This document shows positions 16,809-25,493 of a stretch of 64,000 nt of DNA, one piece after another. A program made the position numbers and the translations under genes. Numbering within the stretch: the first letter of the stretch is position 1; each line of letters opens with the position of its first letter. Source of the DNA: Desulfovibrio desulfuricans (GTDB taxonomy: Bacteria; Desulfobacterota; Desulfovibrionia; Desulfovibrionales; Desulfovibrionaceae); the NCBI RefSeq assembly GCF_024460775.1, contig NZ_JANFYZ010000007.1, positions 91,245 to 155,244 on the forward strand, in the 5' to 3' direction. Under the pieces are notes generated by a model that worked only from the letters and a program-made list of their open reading frames with translations, was not told the origin of the DNA and did not search any database.

Positions 16809-17141
16809 ATGAAAAACGCCACCCGAATCCACCTGTTCCGGCTGGTACGCACCTGCGGCACCTACAGTGACGTAGCCCGCTACCTTGGCATCACCCCGCG
16901 CTGGATGCGCCGCATCCGCTCCGGGGATATCCCCCAGCACAGCGCCCACAAAATCCGCCTGGCCGGGGTCAACCTTCAACTGCGCAGCCTGTTGTGCGAG
17001 CTGCGCCGCGCTGGCGTCGTCACCCCTGCCCACCTGCAAGAGGCCTGGGCGAATATCCGCGCCCAGGAGGCCGACACCGCGCAAGGCAACCATGACACAA
17101 CACCCGAGCCGCTCGCCACCACAGTGACAAAAAGCGCGTAA
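16809..17141 (+). CDS. HTH protein, first gene of the prophage early operon
   Basis: 110 residues. Residues about 10-45 (TYSDVARYLGITPRWMRRIRSG) look like a helix-turn-helix; the C-terminal third is Ala/Thr-rich and probably disordered. It is the first rightward gene after the operator region, where P2-like phages keep Cox or other early regulators, so a Cro/Cox-like role is possible. There is no ribosome site before the ATG and the predicted -10 ends only six bases upstream, which suggests a leaderless transcript. No specific family recognised. Confidence 0.6.
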   Translation: MKNATRIHLFRLVRTCGTYSDVARYLGITPRWMRRIRSGDIPQHSAHKIRLAGVNLQLRSLLCELRRAGVVTPAHLQEAWANIRAQEADTAQGNHDTTPEPLATTVTKSA

Positions 17142-17154
17142 AGGAACACATGCC

Positions 17155-17649
17155 ATGCCTCAACTGCAAGATATTCCTGAAATAATCCCATTTCACAAAA
17201 TGGAAGCGTCAGAGGCGTTCTCCCTGGCCGCGCGGGAAAGCGGCCTCCCATTCCCCGTGATCTGCAAGCGGATGTCCTGGAGCAAAACTTACGGGCGCCG
17301 CGTTTTCCGCAACGAAAAGTTCTACCCATCATTTGCAGATCTGCCCCGCTGGTGCGCGGTTGTCGGCAACACAATCGTGCTTCAGTGGGCGCTGGCCCGC
17401 GCCACCACCCACGGCCTGGAGGCCCAGTTCGACCACGTGGACTGCCAAGCCCTGCTGCTGCGCATCACAGGCATGTTTGCCGATGCCGGCACAGTGGCCG
17501 CCCGCACTCGCGAAGCAGTGGGCGACAACCTGCTTGAACCGCACGAACTGCGCTCCGTTGTCAAAGGTCTGGACGCACTCATTTCCGGCACCCTGGATCT
17601 ACTGGGCGACCTGCGCCACGAGCTGAAGGAGGCGCAACGTGGGGCATGA
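17155..17649 (+). CDS. CII-like phage regulatory protein
   Basis: 164 residues. The N-terminal half (EASEAFSLAARESGLPFPVI, then SWSKTYGRRVFRNEKFYPSF) resembles phage regulatory CII-family proteins, which consult a helix-turn-helix and end in helical bundles; the C-terminal 60 residues are amphipathic helices. Spaced 13 bases after the previous gene, and overlapping the next by 11 bases, so translationally coupled in the early operon. Role inferred; the assignment is tentative. Confidence 0.5.
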   Translation: MPQLQDIPEIIPFHKMEASEAFSLAARESGLPFPVICKRMSWSKTYGRRVFRNEKFYPSFADLPRWCAVVGNTIVLQWALARATTHGLEAQFDHVDCQALLLRITGMFADAGTVAARTREAVGDNLLEPHELRSVVKGLDALISGTLDLLGDLRHELKEAQRGA

Positions 17650-20533
17650 CATTCCAGCGTCCGAGATCGTCAACGCGCTGCTTGATTCGCGCCTGTATGA
17701 CCTGCGGCGATCAGGCAACTACCTGCGCGGGGTCTGCCCCTCATGCGGGGAAAAGTCCCTCTTTGTGGGCACCCTGCACCCCTACGTGTTGCGCTGCACC
17801 CGCCTGAACAAGTGCGCGTTTGAGCAGACAGTGCGCGAGGCCCTGCCAGACTTTTTCGGCAACTTCGCCAAACGCTTCCCCCCCACGGCAGAAAACCGTG
17901 AGGCAACAGCAGACGCCTACCTGGCGCTAGACCGTGGCTTCGACCTGGGCAAGATCCGCGGCTGGTACGAGCAAGGCTCCTACCCCATCCACAACACAGA
18001 CCAATACATCCCCACCGTGCGCTTTTACCTCGATGCCGCCCGCACCCGCTGGTGGGAGCGCCTTATCGGCCGCAAGGGCAACAACGGCAACAAGGCCAGC
18101 TTCGGCGGCAAGCGCAAGGACGACGGAACCCTCTACCGTGGCGATGCCTGGATGCCGCCCGGCATGACCATTGAAAAGCTCGACCGCGTCTTTCTGGTGG
18201 AGGGCATCTTCCACGCCATCGCGCTCTTTCTCGCCGGGTTCAAGGCCGTGGCCTGCTTCTCGTGCAACACCTTTCCCGAGGATTTCATCAAGGCCCATTC
18301 CGGCAAAAGCGTAAAGTGGACTGTGGCCATGGATGCCGACAATGCAGGCAGCCGATGGGCAAAGAAGCACTACCTGCGCCTGAAGCAAATGTGCGAACTG
18401 GCCAGCGTCTGTTTGCCGCCCAAGGGGCAAGACTGGGACGACCTCTGGCGGGCCGAGCACCTGACCGCCGCACTCATCTCCAAGGGCCTGTACAGCGGGC
18501 GGCTCATGGTGGCGGAGAGCGTGGAAGAAAAAGCCTTCCACTACTACGTTCATAACCGCAGCAACAAGTTTTTGCTCGACTTCAAAAACGCGCTCTACTG
18601 GATTGAGCTTGGCGAGGACTTCCGCACCGAGGTCTACACCGCCGTAAACGCCCAGGCAGAAAAGGACGCCGAAAACCGCGCCGCCGAAGCCAAGGCCCAA
18701 AGGGCAAAAGAGGCTGCCAAGCAAAAAGCCGAGCAGGAAAAAGCCGCTGCCGCACCAGCGCCAGAAGCCACCCCCGCCGATGCTTCCACGTCAGAGCAAT
18801 CACCAGGCCAGCCCGTTCAGCCGCAACAACCCGAGGTGAAGGACACGCCGGACGACCCTGAAGGGCAAATACTCATGACGCCTGAAGGGCGCCAGATATT
18901 CAACCGCCACTGCGGCGTCGACCAGATATCCAACGTGCTGCCGCGCTGCCTGTACATCACCAAAGATCCCATCATGGACGAGATCCGCTACCAGTTCCAG
19001 ATTGCCTACGCCAACGGCACCCCGGACGAAATCATTCCGCTGGAGGGTTCGGCCATCAACAGCCCGGTGGACTTCAACAAGGCGCTGCTCAACCGCAGCC
19101 TTGGCGGCACGTTTGACGGCAACGCCGGGCATTTCAAAATTTTGCGCAAAGGCTGGCTCAACCGCCGTCTGGTCACGGTTTCTGCCCTGCCCTTTGTGGG
19201 CTACGACCCGGCCACCAAGGCCTATATCTTCAAGGATAACGCCTGGCACTGCGGCCGGCGCTTGGCAGCCAACGACCAGGGCTATTTTGAAATCAACCGC
19301 CAGGGCGTCAAAACAACTCTGGCCAGCGTGAACATCACGACAGAGGGCGACTTCAAGCCAGACTGGCTGCCCAATTTCGTCAAGGCCTTCCACTGGCAGG
19401 GGTTGGCCTTGCTGGCTTTCTTTGCCGGTTCGCTCTTTGTGCAGCAGATCCGCAGCCGTGATAAATCTTTTCCGCTTCTGGAGTTTACGGGCGACCCCGG
19501 CGCGGGCAAATCCACTGCGCTTGAGTTCTGCTGGAAGCTTGTTGGCCGCGACGATTATGAAGGTTTCGACCTGCTCAAATCCACGGCCGCAGGTCGCCGC
19601 CGTGCCTTCAGCCAGGTCAGCAACCTGCCCGTGGTCATTATTGAATCTGACCGCGACGATGGCCAGAAAGACTCCCGCCAGAAGCAGTTCGGCTTCGATG
19701 AAGTAAAGCCCTTCTTCAACGGCCGCGGCACAGGCACCCTGGGCGTTTCCCGCCGCGGCAACGAAACGGACGAGAGCGTGTTCCAGGCCTCGCTTATCAT
19801 TTCGCAGAATGCCGAGGTGGAAGGCAGCGAGGCGCTCCTGCAACGTATCGTCCACTGCCATGCGGACAAAAAACACCACGCCCAGGGCACACGCGATCTT
19901 GCCCGCTGGTTTGAGCGCCAGACCGTGGCCACCGTGGGCGGCTTTCTCAACCGGGCGCTGACCCGTGAGCGCGATTTTCTGGAGGCCTACGCCCAGGCCT
20001 ACGCCAAGTACGAAACAATGCTCACCGGCGCGGATCTGCACAACGAGCGCATCATCAAAAACCACGCCCAGGTGGCAGCCTGCGGCGATGCCTTGGGCGT
20101 TATCTTTGGCGACGCCATGACGCAGGAGCTTAAGACGGGCCTCGCCTGCTACCTCACCGGCCGCGCCAGGGCGCGGGAAAAACGCCTTGCCAACGACCAC
20201 CCGCTGGTCGAGCAGTTTTGGGACATCTACGAATACATCACCATCAAGATCACGGCCAGCCTGCGCAACGACAAAGGCGACCAAGAGCCACTCAACCATG
20301 CCCGCACCACCGATGGCCGTATCGCCATCAACCTCAACCAGCTCATGGAAGAGTGCCGCACCTGGGGCCAGCCCGTGCCGGATATGGCCACGCTCAAAAA
20401 GCTGCTGCCCATGTGCCGCCGGCACAAGTACATGGGCAACATGCCTATCAACAGCCGCATCACGGGCAAGACCATGCGCTGCTGGGTCTTCAGCCGTGCT
20501 GGCGGATACGCCGCAACCACAGAAGATTTTTAG
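17639..20533 (+). CDS. phage primase-helicase with Toprim domain
   Basis: 964 residues, the main replication protein. An N-terminal zinc ribbon (CPSCGEKSLF ... RCTRLNKCAF) is near residues 33-60. A Toprim segment runs through VFLVEGIFHAIALF and WTVAMDADNAGSRWAKKHY (about 190-245). A low-complexity Ala/Glu/Lys linker (about 335-400) follows, then a helicase-like ATPase with Walker A TGDPGAGKSTAL near 620 and acidic VVIIESDRDD near 665. It probably primes and unwinds at the phage origin. GTG start at 17639 with GGAGG seven bases upstream, overlapping the preceding gene. An alternative upstream ATG was not found. Confidence 0.88.
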   Translation: MGHDIPASEIVNALLDSRLYDLRRSGNYLRGVCPSCGEKSLFVGTLHPYVLRCTRLNKCAFEQTVREALPDFFGNFAKRFPPTAENREATADAYLALDRGFDLGKIRGWYEQGSYPIHNTDQYIPTVRFYLDAARTRWWERLIGRKGNNGNKASFGGKRKDDGTLYRGDAWMPPGMTIEKLDRVFLVEGIFHAIALFLAGFKAVACFSCNTFPEDFIKAHSGKSVKWTVAMDADNAGSRWAKKHYLRLKQMCELASVCLPPKGQDWDDLWRAEHLTAALISKGLYSGRLMVAESVEEKAFHYYVHNRSNKFLLDFKNALYWIELGEDFRTEVYTAVNAQAEKDAENRAAEAKAQRAKEAAKQKAEQEKAAAAPAPEATPADASTSEQSPGQPVQPQQPEVKDTPDDPEGQILMTPEGRQIFNRHCGVDQISNVLPRCLYITKDPIMDEIRYQFQIAYANGTPDEIIPLEGSAINSPVDFNKALLNRSLGGTFDGNAGHFKILRKGWLNRRLVTVSALPFVGYDPATKAYIFKDNAWHCGRRLAANDQGYFEINRQGVKTTLASVNITTEGDFKPDWLPNFVKAFHWQGLALLAFFAGSLFVQQIRSRDKSFPLLEFTGDPGAGKSTALEFCWKLVGRDDYEGFDLLKSTAAGRRRAFSQVSNLPVVIIESDRDDGQKDSRQKQFGFDEVKPFFNGRGTGTLGVSRRGNETDESVFQASLIISQNAEVEGSEALLQRIVHCHADKKHHAQGTRDLARWFERQTVATVGGFLNRALTRERDFLEAYAQAYAKYETMLTGADLHNERIIKNHAQVAACGDALGVIFGDAMTQELKTGLACYLTGRARAREKRLANDHPLVEQFWDIYEYITIKITASLRNDKGDQEPLNHARTTDGRIAINLNQLMEECRTWGQPVPDMATLKKLLPMCRRHKYMGNMPINSRITGKTMRCWVFSRAGGYAATTEDF

Positions 20534-20543
20534 GGGAGGAATC

Positions 20544-20966
20544 ATGCTCATGCACACAGGCTCACGCACCCGTAAACTCTACATCTGCACGACCACCCGC
20601 AACCTTGCGGCCTACCGCCAGTTGCAGCAGGCCCTGGAGCTTGCCCCGTATGAGGTGCAGGACTGGACGCGCTTTCTGCCCGAGCCCGGGGCAAACATCG
20701 ACCAGCGCAAAAATGAGGATCCCCACGGCGCTGCCTTTTTCTTTTGCAGCCGCGCCCTGGGCGGCGCTGATCTGGTTGTGTACCTCGGGCCGTCTGGCTG
20801 CGATGCCTCGGCAGAACTGGGCATTGCCTGGGCCGCAGGTGTGCCCGTGTGGGGCGTTGCCGGGCCACATGAAAAACCCGGCGTGATGATCAAGGGCTGC
20901 GTGGCCAGATGGTTCCCCACCTTGGACGCGCTGATCGAGGAGCTTACCCGCTGGCGCGGGTGGTAA
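20544..20966 (+). CDS. nucleoside 2-deoxyribosyltransferase-like protein
   Basis: 140 residues. LYICTTTRNLAAYRQLQQAL opens a Rossmann-like fold, and ADLVVYLGPSGCDASAELGIAWAAGVPVWGV matches the nucleoside 2-deoxyribosyltransferase-like/SLOG-type fold, where the acidic residue in SAELG would be catalytic or binding. Phage homologues may salvage or alter nucleotides. Ten bases after the primase stop with GGGGAGG as ribosome site, so the same operon. Whether it is an enzyme or a ligand-binding protein is open. Confidence 0.65.
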   Translation: MLMHTGSRTRKLYICTTTRNLAAYRQLQQALELAPYEVQDWTRFLPEPGANIDQRKNEDPHGAAFFFCSRALGGADLVVYLGPSGCDASAELGIAWAAGVPVWGVAGPHEKPGVMIKGCVARWFPTLDALIEELTRWRGW

Positions 20967-20973
20967 AAAAGCA

Positions 20974-21000
20974 GAACGGCCCCGATGCGCGAGGCCGTTC
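20974..21000 (+). terminator. hairpin after the early operon
   Basis: Eight-base arms GAACGGCC/GGCCGTTC with an 11-base loop, immediately after the deoxyribosyltransferase-like gene. No T-run follows, so it may only attenuate or stabilise the transcript. Confidence 0.4.
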
Positions 21001-21044
21001 CAATGTATGGTAACCAAACTAACTAACCAGCAGGAGTCTACGTT

Positions 21045-21581
21045 ATGAGCACCTTCATGTCATTCATTTTTGATGAGGCCCAAGTCCGTATCCACCAAGA
21101 CGAGAAAGGCATGCTCTGGTTTGTGGCCAAAGACGTATGCGACATCCTGGGCATCGCCAATGCCTCAGACTCTGTCGCAACACTCGACGAAGATGAGAGA
21201 GGTTCTATAGCTATTACCGATGGAACCTCCCCCCTCGGCGGCAACCCGAACATGCTCATTGTGTCCGAATCCGGCCTCTATGCGCTCATCTTCCGCTCAC
21301 GCAAGCCGGAGGCCAAAAGCTTCCGCAAATGGGTTACGTCTGAGGTTCTGCCCTCCATCCGCAAAACAGGCAGCTACGAGCTGCGCATGAACATGGATGA
21401 GGTGAAGCAGCTTGTGCGCTTGCCGGAACCCTACAAGCGCGACGCCTTCCGCCGCCTGCTGGCCCAGGCTGGCAAGCACGGAGACAAAAGCGAAGGCACG
21501 CGCCTGATGCTCAACGTATGCTGCATCTTTGCCGCTGCTGAATCTGGCGCACCCATACAACAGGCGCATATGACCTTCTAG
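21045..21581 (+). CDS. BRO family antirepressor-like protein
   Basis: 178 residues. The Bro-N domain is clear: VRIHQDEKGMLWFVAKDVCD, SVATLDEDERGS, LIVSESGLYALIFRSRKPEA, and FRKWVTSEVLPSIRKTGSY (about residues 10-115). BRO proteins in phages bind DNA and act as antirepressors or early regulators. The C-terminal ~60 residues differ from the common KilA or ANT domains and are helical. AGGAG ribosome site; own terminator follows. Confidence 0.9.
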   Translation: MSTFMSFIFDEAQVRIHQDEKGMLWFVAKDVCDILGIANASDSVATLDEDERGSIAITDGTSPLGGNPNMLIVSESGLYALIFRSRKPEAKSFRKWVTSEVLPSIRKTGSYELRMNMDEVKQLVRLPEPYKRDAFRRLLAQAGKHGDKSEGTRLMLNVCCIFAAAESGAPIQQAHMTF

Positions 21582-21616
21582 CCATACCCACCAAGGGCTG
21601 CATCATGCAGCCTTAT

Positions 21617-21656
21617 GCCCCGCGCTGGTTCACCCTCCCGGCGCGGGGCTTTTTTA
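21617..21656 (+). terminator. intrinsic terminator of the BRO gene
   Basis: Eight-base GC arms CCCCGCGC/GCGCGGGG followed by a run of T at 21650-21655. Strong canonical terminator. Confidence 0.9.
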
Positions 21657-21657
21657 T

Positions 21658-21666
21658 CCCTAGGCA
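21658..21666 (+). promoter_or_regulatory. CCCTAGGCA motif, copy 2
   Basis: Same nine bases as at 16755-16763 in the immunity region; further copies at 22015-22023 and 51751-51759. All four lie between genes inside the prophage. Candidate prophage repressor or regulator site. Confidence 0.4.
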
Positions 21667-21772
21667 GGCATAACACCAAAACAGCACAACAAGCTGAAAA
21701 CTTTGGCTAATACCTCTAAACCCGGCCCTTTTGAAAAAATAAGCTCAAAATATTTTCGGGGGCATCGGAAAG

Positions 21773-21979
21773 GCGTAATAAGTGTAATCTCATTATATTT
21801 CAGTATATTAAAGTGTAATATTTTTGTAATATGGTTACACTTTTCTATGTAATAAAATTACTCTTTGCTGTAATTTCTTCGCTCATCTAACTAGCTGAAT
21901 TTATAAATATATTACAAATACCCCTAAAAAATGTTACACCATATCACACCTAAATTACAGACGATTACACTTATTACGC
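21773..21979. repeat. AT-rich iteron-like region framed by a 17-bp inverted repeat
   Basis: GCGTAATAAGTGTAATC (21773-21789) is exactly complementary to GATTACACTTATTACGC (21963-21979). Between them TGTAAT occurs at 21814, 21825, 21848 and 21869, and ATTACA at 21911 and 21954, with GTTACAC at 21834 and 21933. There is no gene here. Possible uses: replication origin of the prophage, a multi-site operator, or an AT-rich promoter region for BrnTA. Confidence 0.6.
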
Positions 21980-22014
21980 TGTTGCGAACCCCTGTCCCGC
22001 TTTATATACAAGCC

Positions 22015-22070
22015 CCCTAGGCAGCCCCTCGCCGTCCATTGACAAACGGTATATTTTTTATACCTTATAA
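22015..22070 (+). promoter_or_regulatory. brnTA promoter and operator region
   Basis: A CCCTAGGCA copy (22015-22023) is followed by a -35-like TTGACA (22039-22044) and a palindrome GGTATA-N5-TATACC (22048-22064) ending a few bases before the brnT start, with an AT-rich -10 overlapping it. BrnA antitoxins repress their own promoter, so the palindrome is a good BrnA operator candidate. Confidence 0.5.
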
Positions 22071-22072
22071 GC

Positions 22073-22333
22073 ATGAAGTTTGAATACGACCCCGCCAAGA
22101 GTGCGATCAACAAAATGAAGCACGGCCTCGACTTTGAGCAGGCCAAGGCCCTGTGGGAAGACGAAAACCTGCTGGAAGTGCCCGTGCTGCGCACAGGTGA
22201 ACCGCGCTTTCTGGTTATCGGCATGATCGAGGGCAAAGTGTGGACAGGGGTCATCACATACAGGGGCGAGGCCGTGCGCATCATTTCCGTGCGCCGCTCC
22301 CGCAAAGAAGAGGTGGAACACTATGAATCATGA
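22073..22333 (+). CDS. brnT: BrnT family toxin
   Basis: 86 residues starting MKFEYDPAKSAINKMKHGLDF, the standard BrnT opening (WDPAK..N..KHG.sF), and ending with the typical VRIISVRRSRKEEVEHYE. BrnT is a ribonuclease toxin of RelE-like fold. The toxin gene comes first, as is usual for brnTA, and overlaps brnA by 11 bases. Length is typical and no damage is visible. Confidence 0.93.
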   Translation: MKFEYDPAKSAINKMKHGLDFEQAKALWEDENLLEVPVLRTGEPRFLVIGMIEGKVWTGVITYRGEAVRIISVRRSRKEEVEHYES

Positions 22334-22577
22334 ACAGCAGCTTTCTGCCGAGGAATTTGACCGCCGCTTTGAAGCGGGCGAGGACATTTCCGCGCATGTG
22401 GACTGGGCAGCGGCCCGCAGGCCCAACAAGCAGACGCAGCGCGTAAATGTGGACTTTCCCACCTGGATGGTGGAAGCGCTGGACACAGAAGCCCGCCACT
22501 TGGGCGTAAGCCGCCAGGCGCTCGTCAAGGTGTGGATTGCCAACTGCCTTGCGCGCGATTCGCACAGCGCCAGATAA
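22323..22577 (+). CDS. brnA: BrnA family antitoxin
   Basis: 84 residues. The C-terminal half NVDFPTWMVEALDTEARHLG, followed by VSRQALVKVWIANCLA, is a ribbon-helix-helix DNA-binding domain; the N-terminal half, with FDRRFEAGEDISAHVDW, is the segment that wraps BrnT. It neutralises BrnT and represses the operon. A strong terminator follows. Confidence 0.92.
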   Translation: MNHEQQLSAEEFDRRFEAGEDISAHVDWAAARRPNKQTQRVNVDFPTWMVEALDTEARHLGVSRQALVKVWIANCLARDSHSAR

Positions 22578-22601
22578 AATTTCAGTCACGCAGAGAAGAT
22601 G

Positions 22602-22629
22602 AAAAAAGCCGGAGCAATCCGGCTTTTTT
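22602..22629 (+). terminator. terminator of brnTA
   Basis: AAAAAAGCCGGA, a four-base loop, then TCCGGCTTTTTT, directly after brnA. Confidence 0.9.
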
Positions 22630-22734
22630 ACGTTTCAGACCACACGCAGTCCAATTTCACTATAAGTAACCTATGGCGTTAAGGCGCAAACAGGTATAGG
22701 GTAAGAAGTGGAATCCTAACCCGAAGGGGGATAT

Positions 22735-23457
22735 ATGGCAGATTTGATCCCGTGCCCGTCCTGCAAAAAGAAAATTTCGGTCGAGGCCCAGGCCTGCCCC
22801 AAGTGCGGCCAGCCCATCACAGACGAAGCCAGGGAGGCAGGGCGTAAAAAAATGAAGGAAGAAAAACGTGCTGGCCGTGTTGGCTGCATTTTCTTCATTA
22901 TTGGGGCCATCGCCCTTGCGGTCTGGCTTGGCAAAACGGATACAGCCGACAAGGCCCAACCCACGCCAGCGCCCGTCAGTCAACCTGCGCCAACGCCGCA
23001 ACCTGCCACGCAGGAGGCCGCGCCAAAAGCAGCGTTGTCATTTGGGATAACGCCCCAGCAATTCGTGGATAATTATAACGCGGCTGCGAAAAGCGCTGAC
23101 ACCAAGCAACGCGCAAAAATTACAAAAAAATCGGCAGAATCCGTGCAGCTTGCCATGTCAAAATTTTACGGTGCGCTGCTCACTCTGGATAAAAACGGCA
23201 AAGTCACCAGCGTCATGGGCATCGGCGCTGGCGATGGCACTGTGAATTCTGGTGCTGATATTATGATGGGATTTATGTTTTCTATTGCTGGGCTACGTCC
23301 TGATTGGCCGCCAACCAGTCGGGGGGAGATCATAAAAGCACTTATGGACAAGGACGGAAAAATCCCCAAGAACGCCAGCGTTACTAAGGATGGCATAAAA
23401 TTTTCCATTGCCGTTGCCGAAGGTGCTGGCATTTTTTTTACTGCTTCACCTAACTAA
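22735..23457 (+). CDS. zinc-ribbon membrane-anchored protein
   Basis: 240 residues. The N-terminal zinc ribbon CPSCKKKISVEAQACPKCGQP is cytoplasmic; a transmembrane helix CIFFIIGAIALAVWLG lies near 60-75, followed by a Pro/Ala/Gln linker (about 80-105) and a ~130-residue C-terminal domain outside the membrane. Similar architectures occur in prophage cargo and may serve superinfection exclusion, but no defined family is recognised. Placed after the brnTA terminator at the start of an accessory cluster. Composition is closer to the phage than the next gene's. Confidence 0.6.
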   Translation: MADLIPCPSCKKKISVEAQACPKCGQPITDEAREAGRKKMKEEKRAGRVGCIFFIIGAIALAVWLGKTDTADKAQPTPAPVSQPAPTPQPATQEAAPKAALSFGITPQQFVDNYNAAAKSADTKQRAKITKKSAESVQLAMSKFYGALLTLDKNGKVTSVMGIGAGDGTVNSGADIMMGFMFSIAGLRPDWPPTSRGEIIKALMDKDGKIPKNASVTKDGIKFSIAVAEGAGIFFTASPN

Positions 23458-23494
23458 CTTTCAATTTATAAAACCGTCCACAGGGGAGCTAGTC

Positions 23495-25384
23495 GTGAGC
23501 AAAGAACGTACTGACAAGGCAACTTTTCGGCAGGCAATCATTAACAACACTCTTCCTCAGCCGAATTCACCCAAATTTTCTATTGATAAATGGGAACAAT
23601 TTTTAGTAACCCACGGAGCATCAGATGCAGATGTCAAATTGTTTCATTTTGGAGAATTTATTTACGGCAGGCTGGAGGAGTTGAGAACTCATTGCGATAA
23701 AATAGGGATAAATGGTCAGGATAAAACATCTGCGATAAAAATCGCTGCAGGGCTGATCAATATTGCCGCTGTAGATATTGAAAAGAAAAAAATTGAATCA
23801 ATTGCATTAGCAGCAAAAAACAACTCAGACCCATCATCAGCGGCTAGAAATGCTTTTTTCCAAGGAAAGTTGACTGATGATTTTGGAGATGAAATCGACC
23901 CAGAAAATGTTTTTGAAGCAATGATTGCGTCTTTCAAATATGTACTTAGTGAAATTTACAGCCTCAGCGACACAAATTTTCCTGCAAATATACAGTCAAT
24001 TAAATCCCTATTTATGATTAGTTCGATCTACAATTTCCATATAGAGGCCTGGAAAGGCATTTTATTTGATTATTTTATATACGACACTTCAGGTTCTAAA
24101 ATAAATATAAAGTTTAAAAATGAGACACTCGCCAGACAAAGAGAGATTTCCCTTGTACGCAGAATGCATGACACCACCACAAAGACTGCAGAATTAATTC
24201 CAAAAATCCATCAAACAACCAGCCAGATAGTCGGGTTTGACAGTAAAACAAAAAAACCAGTCGTCAGAGAAGCACAGGACTATGAAACAGCATATATAAT
24301 AACATCTATCACAAAAGGATCCGAACACTATAAGCTTTTCTTCAATGAAAGACTTGCAACCGCCAAGAGCGCTACGCTCAGCGATGCGCTCACCGTGTAC
24401 TCTAAATTAGCTGGCCTCAAGATGGATCTTTCAGACTACTACACCAGTCTCCCAAAGCCAGCAGACGCCAAAAGTCACTGCAATTATGCTATAGAAATAG
24501 ACACAAACCTCTTAATAGATTTATTGCACAAAATCACAAAAATAACAAAAGACAGACTCGATGAAATCATTAACATTTTTTCTTTCTCCAACTCATCAAA
24601 GATAGATCCTGCAAGTAAGTTTTTCATAAAACTAGAAAAAACTATAATCCCAATAATTGCCACTATGGACACAAATATTGAATTCTTCATCCCAACACTG
24701 CTGGATTTCAAAGATATTGAACTTAAGAAAAAAGGAAAAATCTTTGAAAATTACCTATATGAAGAATTGAAGAAGACTGATGTAGATTACGACCTAACAC
24801 TTTCACCAGGTGCAGGGACAATATTCCAAGTTGATTCCCACAATGAAGAAATTGATTTGTTTTTCGTTTTTGGAACAGATCTTTACATTTGCGAAGCAAA
24901 AAATACAGTTTATCTTGACGACTATAGCAAAATATACAATTATTATCGTCTAGTACAAGATGCAGCGCTTCAGATAAAAAGGAAGGAAAACTTCATAAAA
25001 AATAATCTTGATATTTTTCTAAACAAATACTTTCCCAATAAGGAAATTTCAAACATATATTCTATTGTAATTTCAAACCAACTTGAATATTCAGGTGAAT
25101 GCATTAATGACGTTCAAATAGTCGATAGCAGCTCTTTTCTAGTTTATTTTAAGTATGACAGACCGAGAATTATTCATAGTGGCAATGACATTGATGAGAA
25201 TATATTAACGTACTTAGAGGAACAACGGTACTTCGATTCAAAAAAACAGGCATATAACAATTTTCAAAAATATCTAAAAGAATTACCACAAAACAGCATA
25301 GTTAAACAGAACACAAAAATATTTGAAAAGGACTATCCTATTTTTAACATCACAACACAAATTGCTATGATTGACGTTATATAA
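23495..25384 (+). CDS. large protein with C-terminal PD-(D/E)XK nuclease-like domain
   Basis: 629 residues from a GTG at 23495 with GGGGAG seven bases upstream; the open frame reaches back to 23408 inside the preceding gene, but that start has no ribosome site. The first ~440 residues are helical and unrecognised. Around 430-510 a nuclease-like pattern appears: GKIFENYLYEELKK (conserved E), EEIDLFFVFGTDLYICEAKN with the D of EIDL and the E-x-K of CEAKN, then helix SKIYNYYRLVQDAALQIKRK. This order fits restriction-endonuclease-like folds (Mrr/NERD-like). The gene is strikingly AT-rich compared with the phage, so recently acquired cargo. I infer anti-phage defence, unproven. Confidence 0.6.
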   Translation: MSKERTDKATFRQAIINNTLPQPNSPKFSIDKWEQFLVTHGASDADVKLFHFGEFIYGRLEELRTHCDKIGINGQDKTSAIKIAAGLINIAAVDIEKKKIESIALAAKNNSDPSSAARNAFFQGKLTDDFGDEIDPENVFEAMIASFKYVLSEIYSLSDTNFPANIQSIKSLFMISSIYNFHIEAWKGILFDYFIYDTSGSKINIKFKNETLARQREISLVRRMHDTTTKTAELIPKIHQTTSQIVGFDSKTKKPVVREAQDYETAYIITSITKGSEHYKLFFNERLATAKSATLSDALTVYSKLAGLKMDLSDYYTSLPKPADAKSHCNYAIEIDTNLLIDLLHKITKITKDRLDEIINIFSFSNSSKIDPASKFFIKLEKTIIPIIATMDTNIEFFIPTLLDFKDIELKKKGKIFENYLYEELKKTDVDYDLTLSPGAGTIFQVDSHNEEIDLFFVFGTDLYICEAKNTVYLDDYSKIYNYYRLVQDAALQIKRKENFIKNNLDIFLNKYFPNKEISNIYSIVISNQLEYSGECINDVQIVDSSSFLVYFKYDRPRIIHSGNDIDENILTYLEEQRYFDSKKQAYNNFQKYLKELPQNSIVKQNTKIFEKDYPIFNITTQIAMIDVI

Positions 25385-25493
25385 TAGTTTGAACCACATA
25401 CCAAGCGCCATATAAATAATACCCAAGGGATAAGGACATTGGACTTGGTTCGGCAAACCAACGATCTTTCACCAATGGCTGCAGGGGACTTCT

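Noticed and set aside
18800..20569. 589-codon minus-strand open frame opposite the primase gene
   Set aside because: Shadow of the primase-helicase frame; translation has no recognisable motif.
21773..21979. CRISPR array
   Set aside because: The TGTAAT words are too short and irregularly spaced, with no spacers of constant length and no cas genes.
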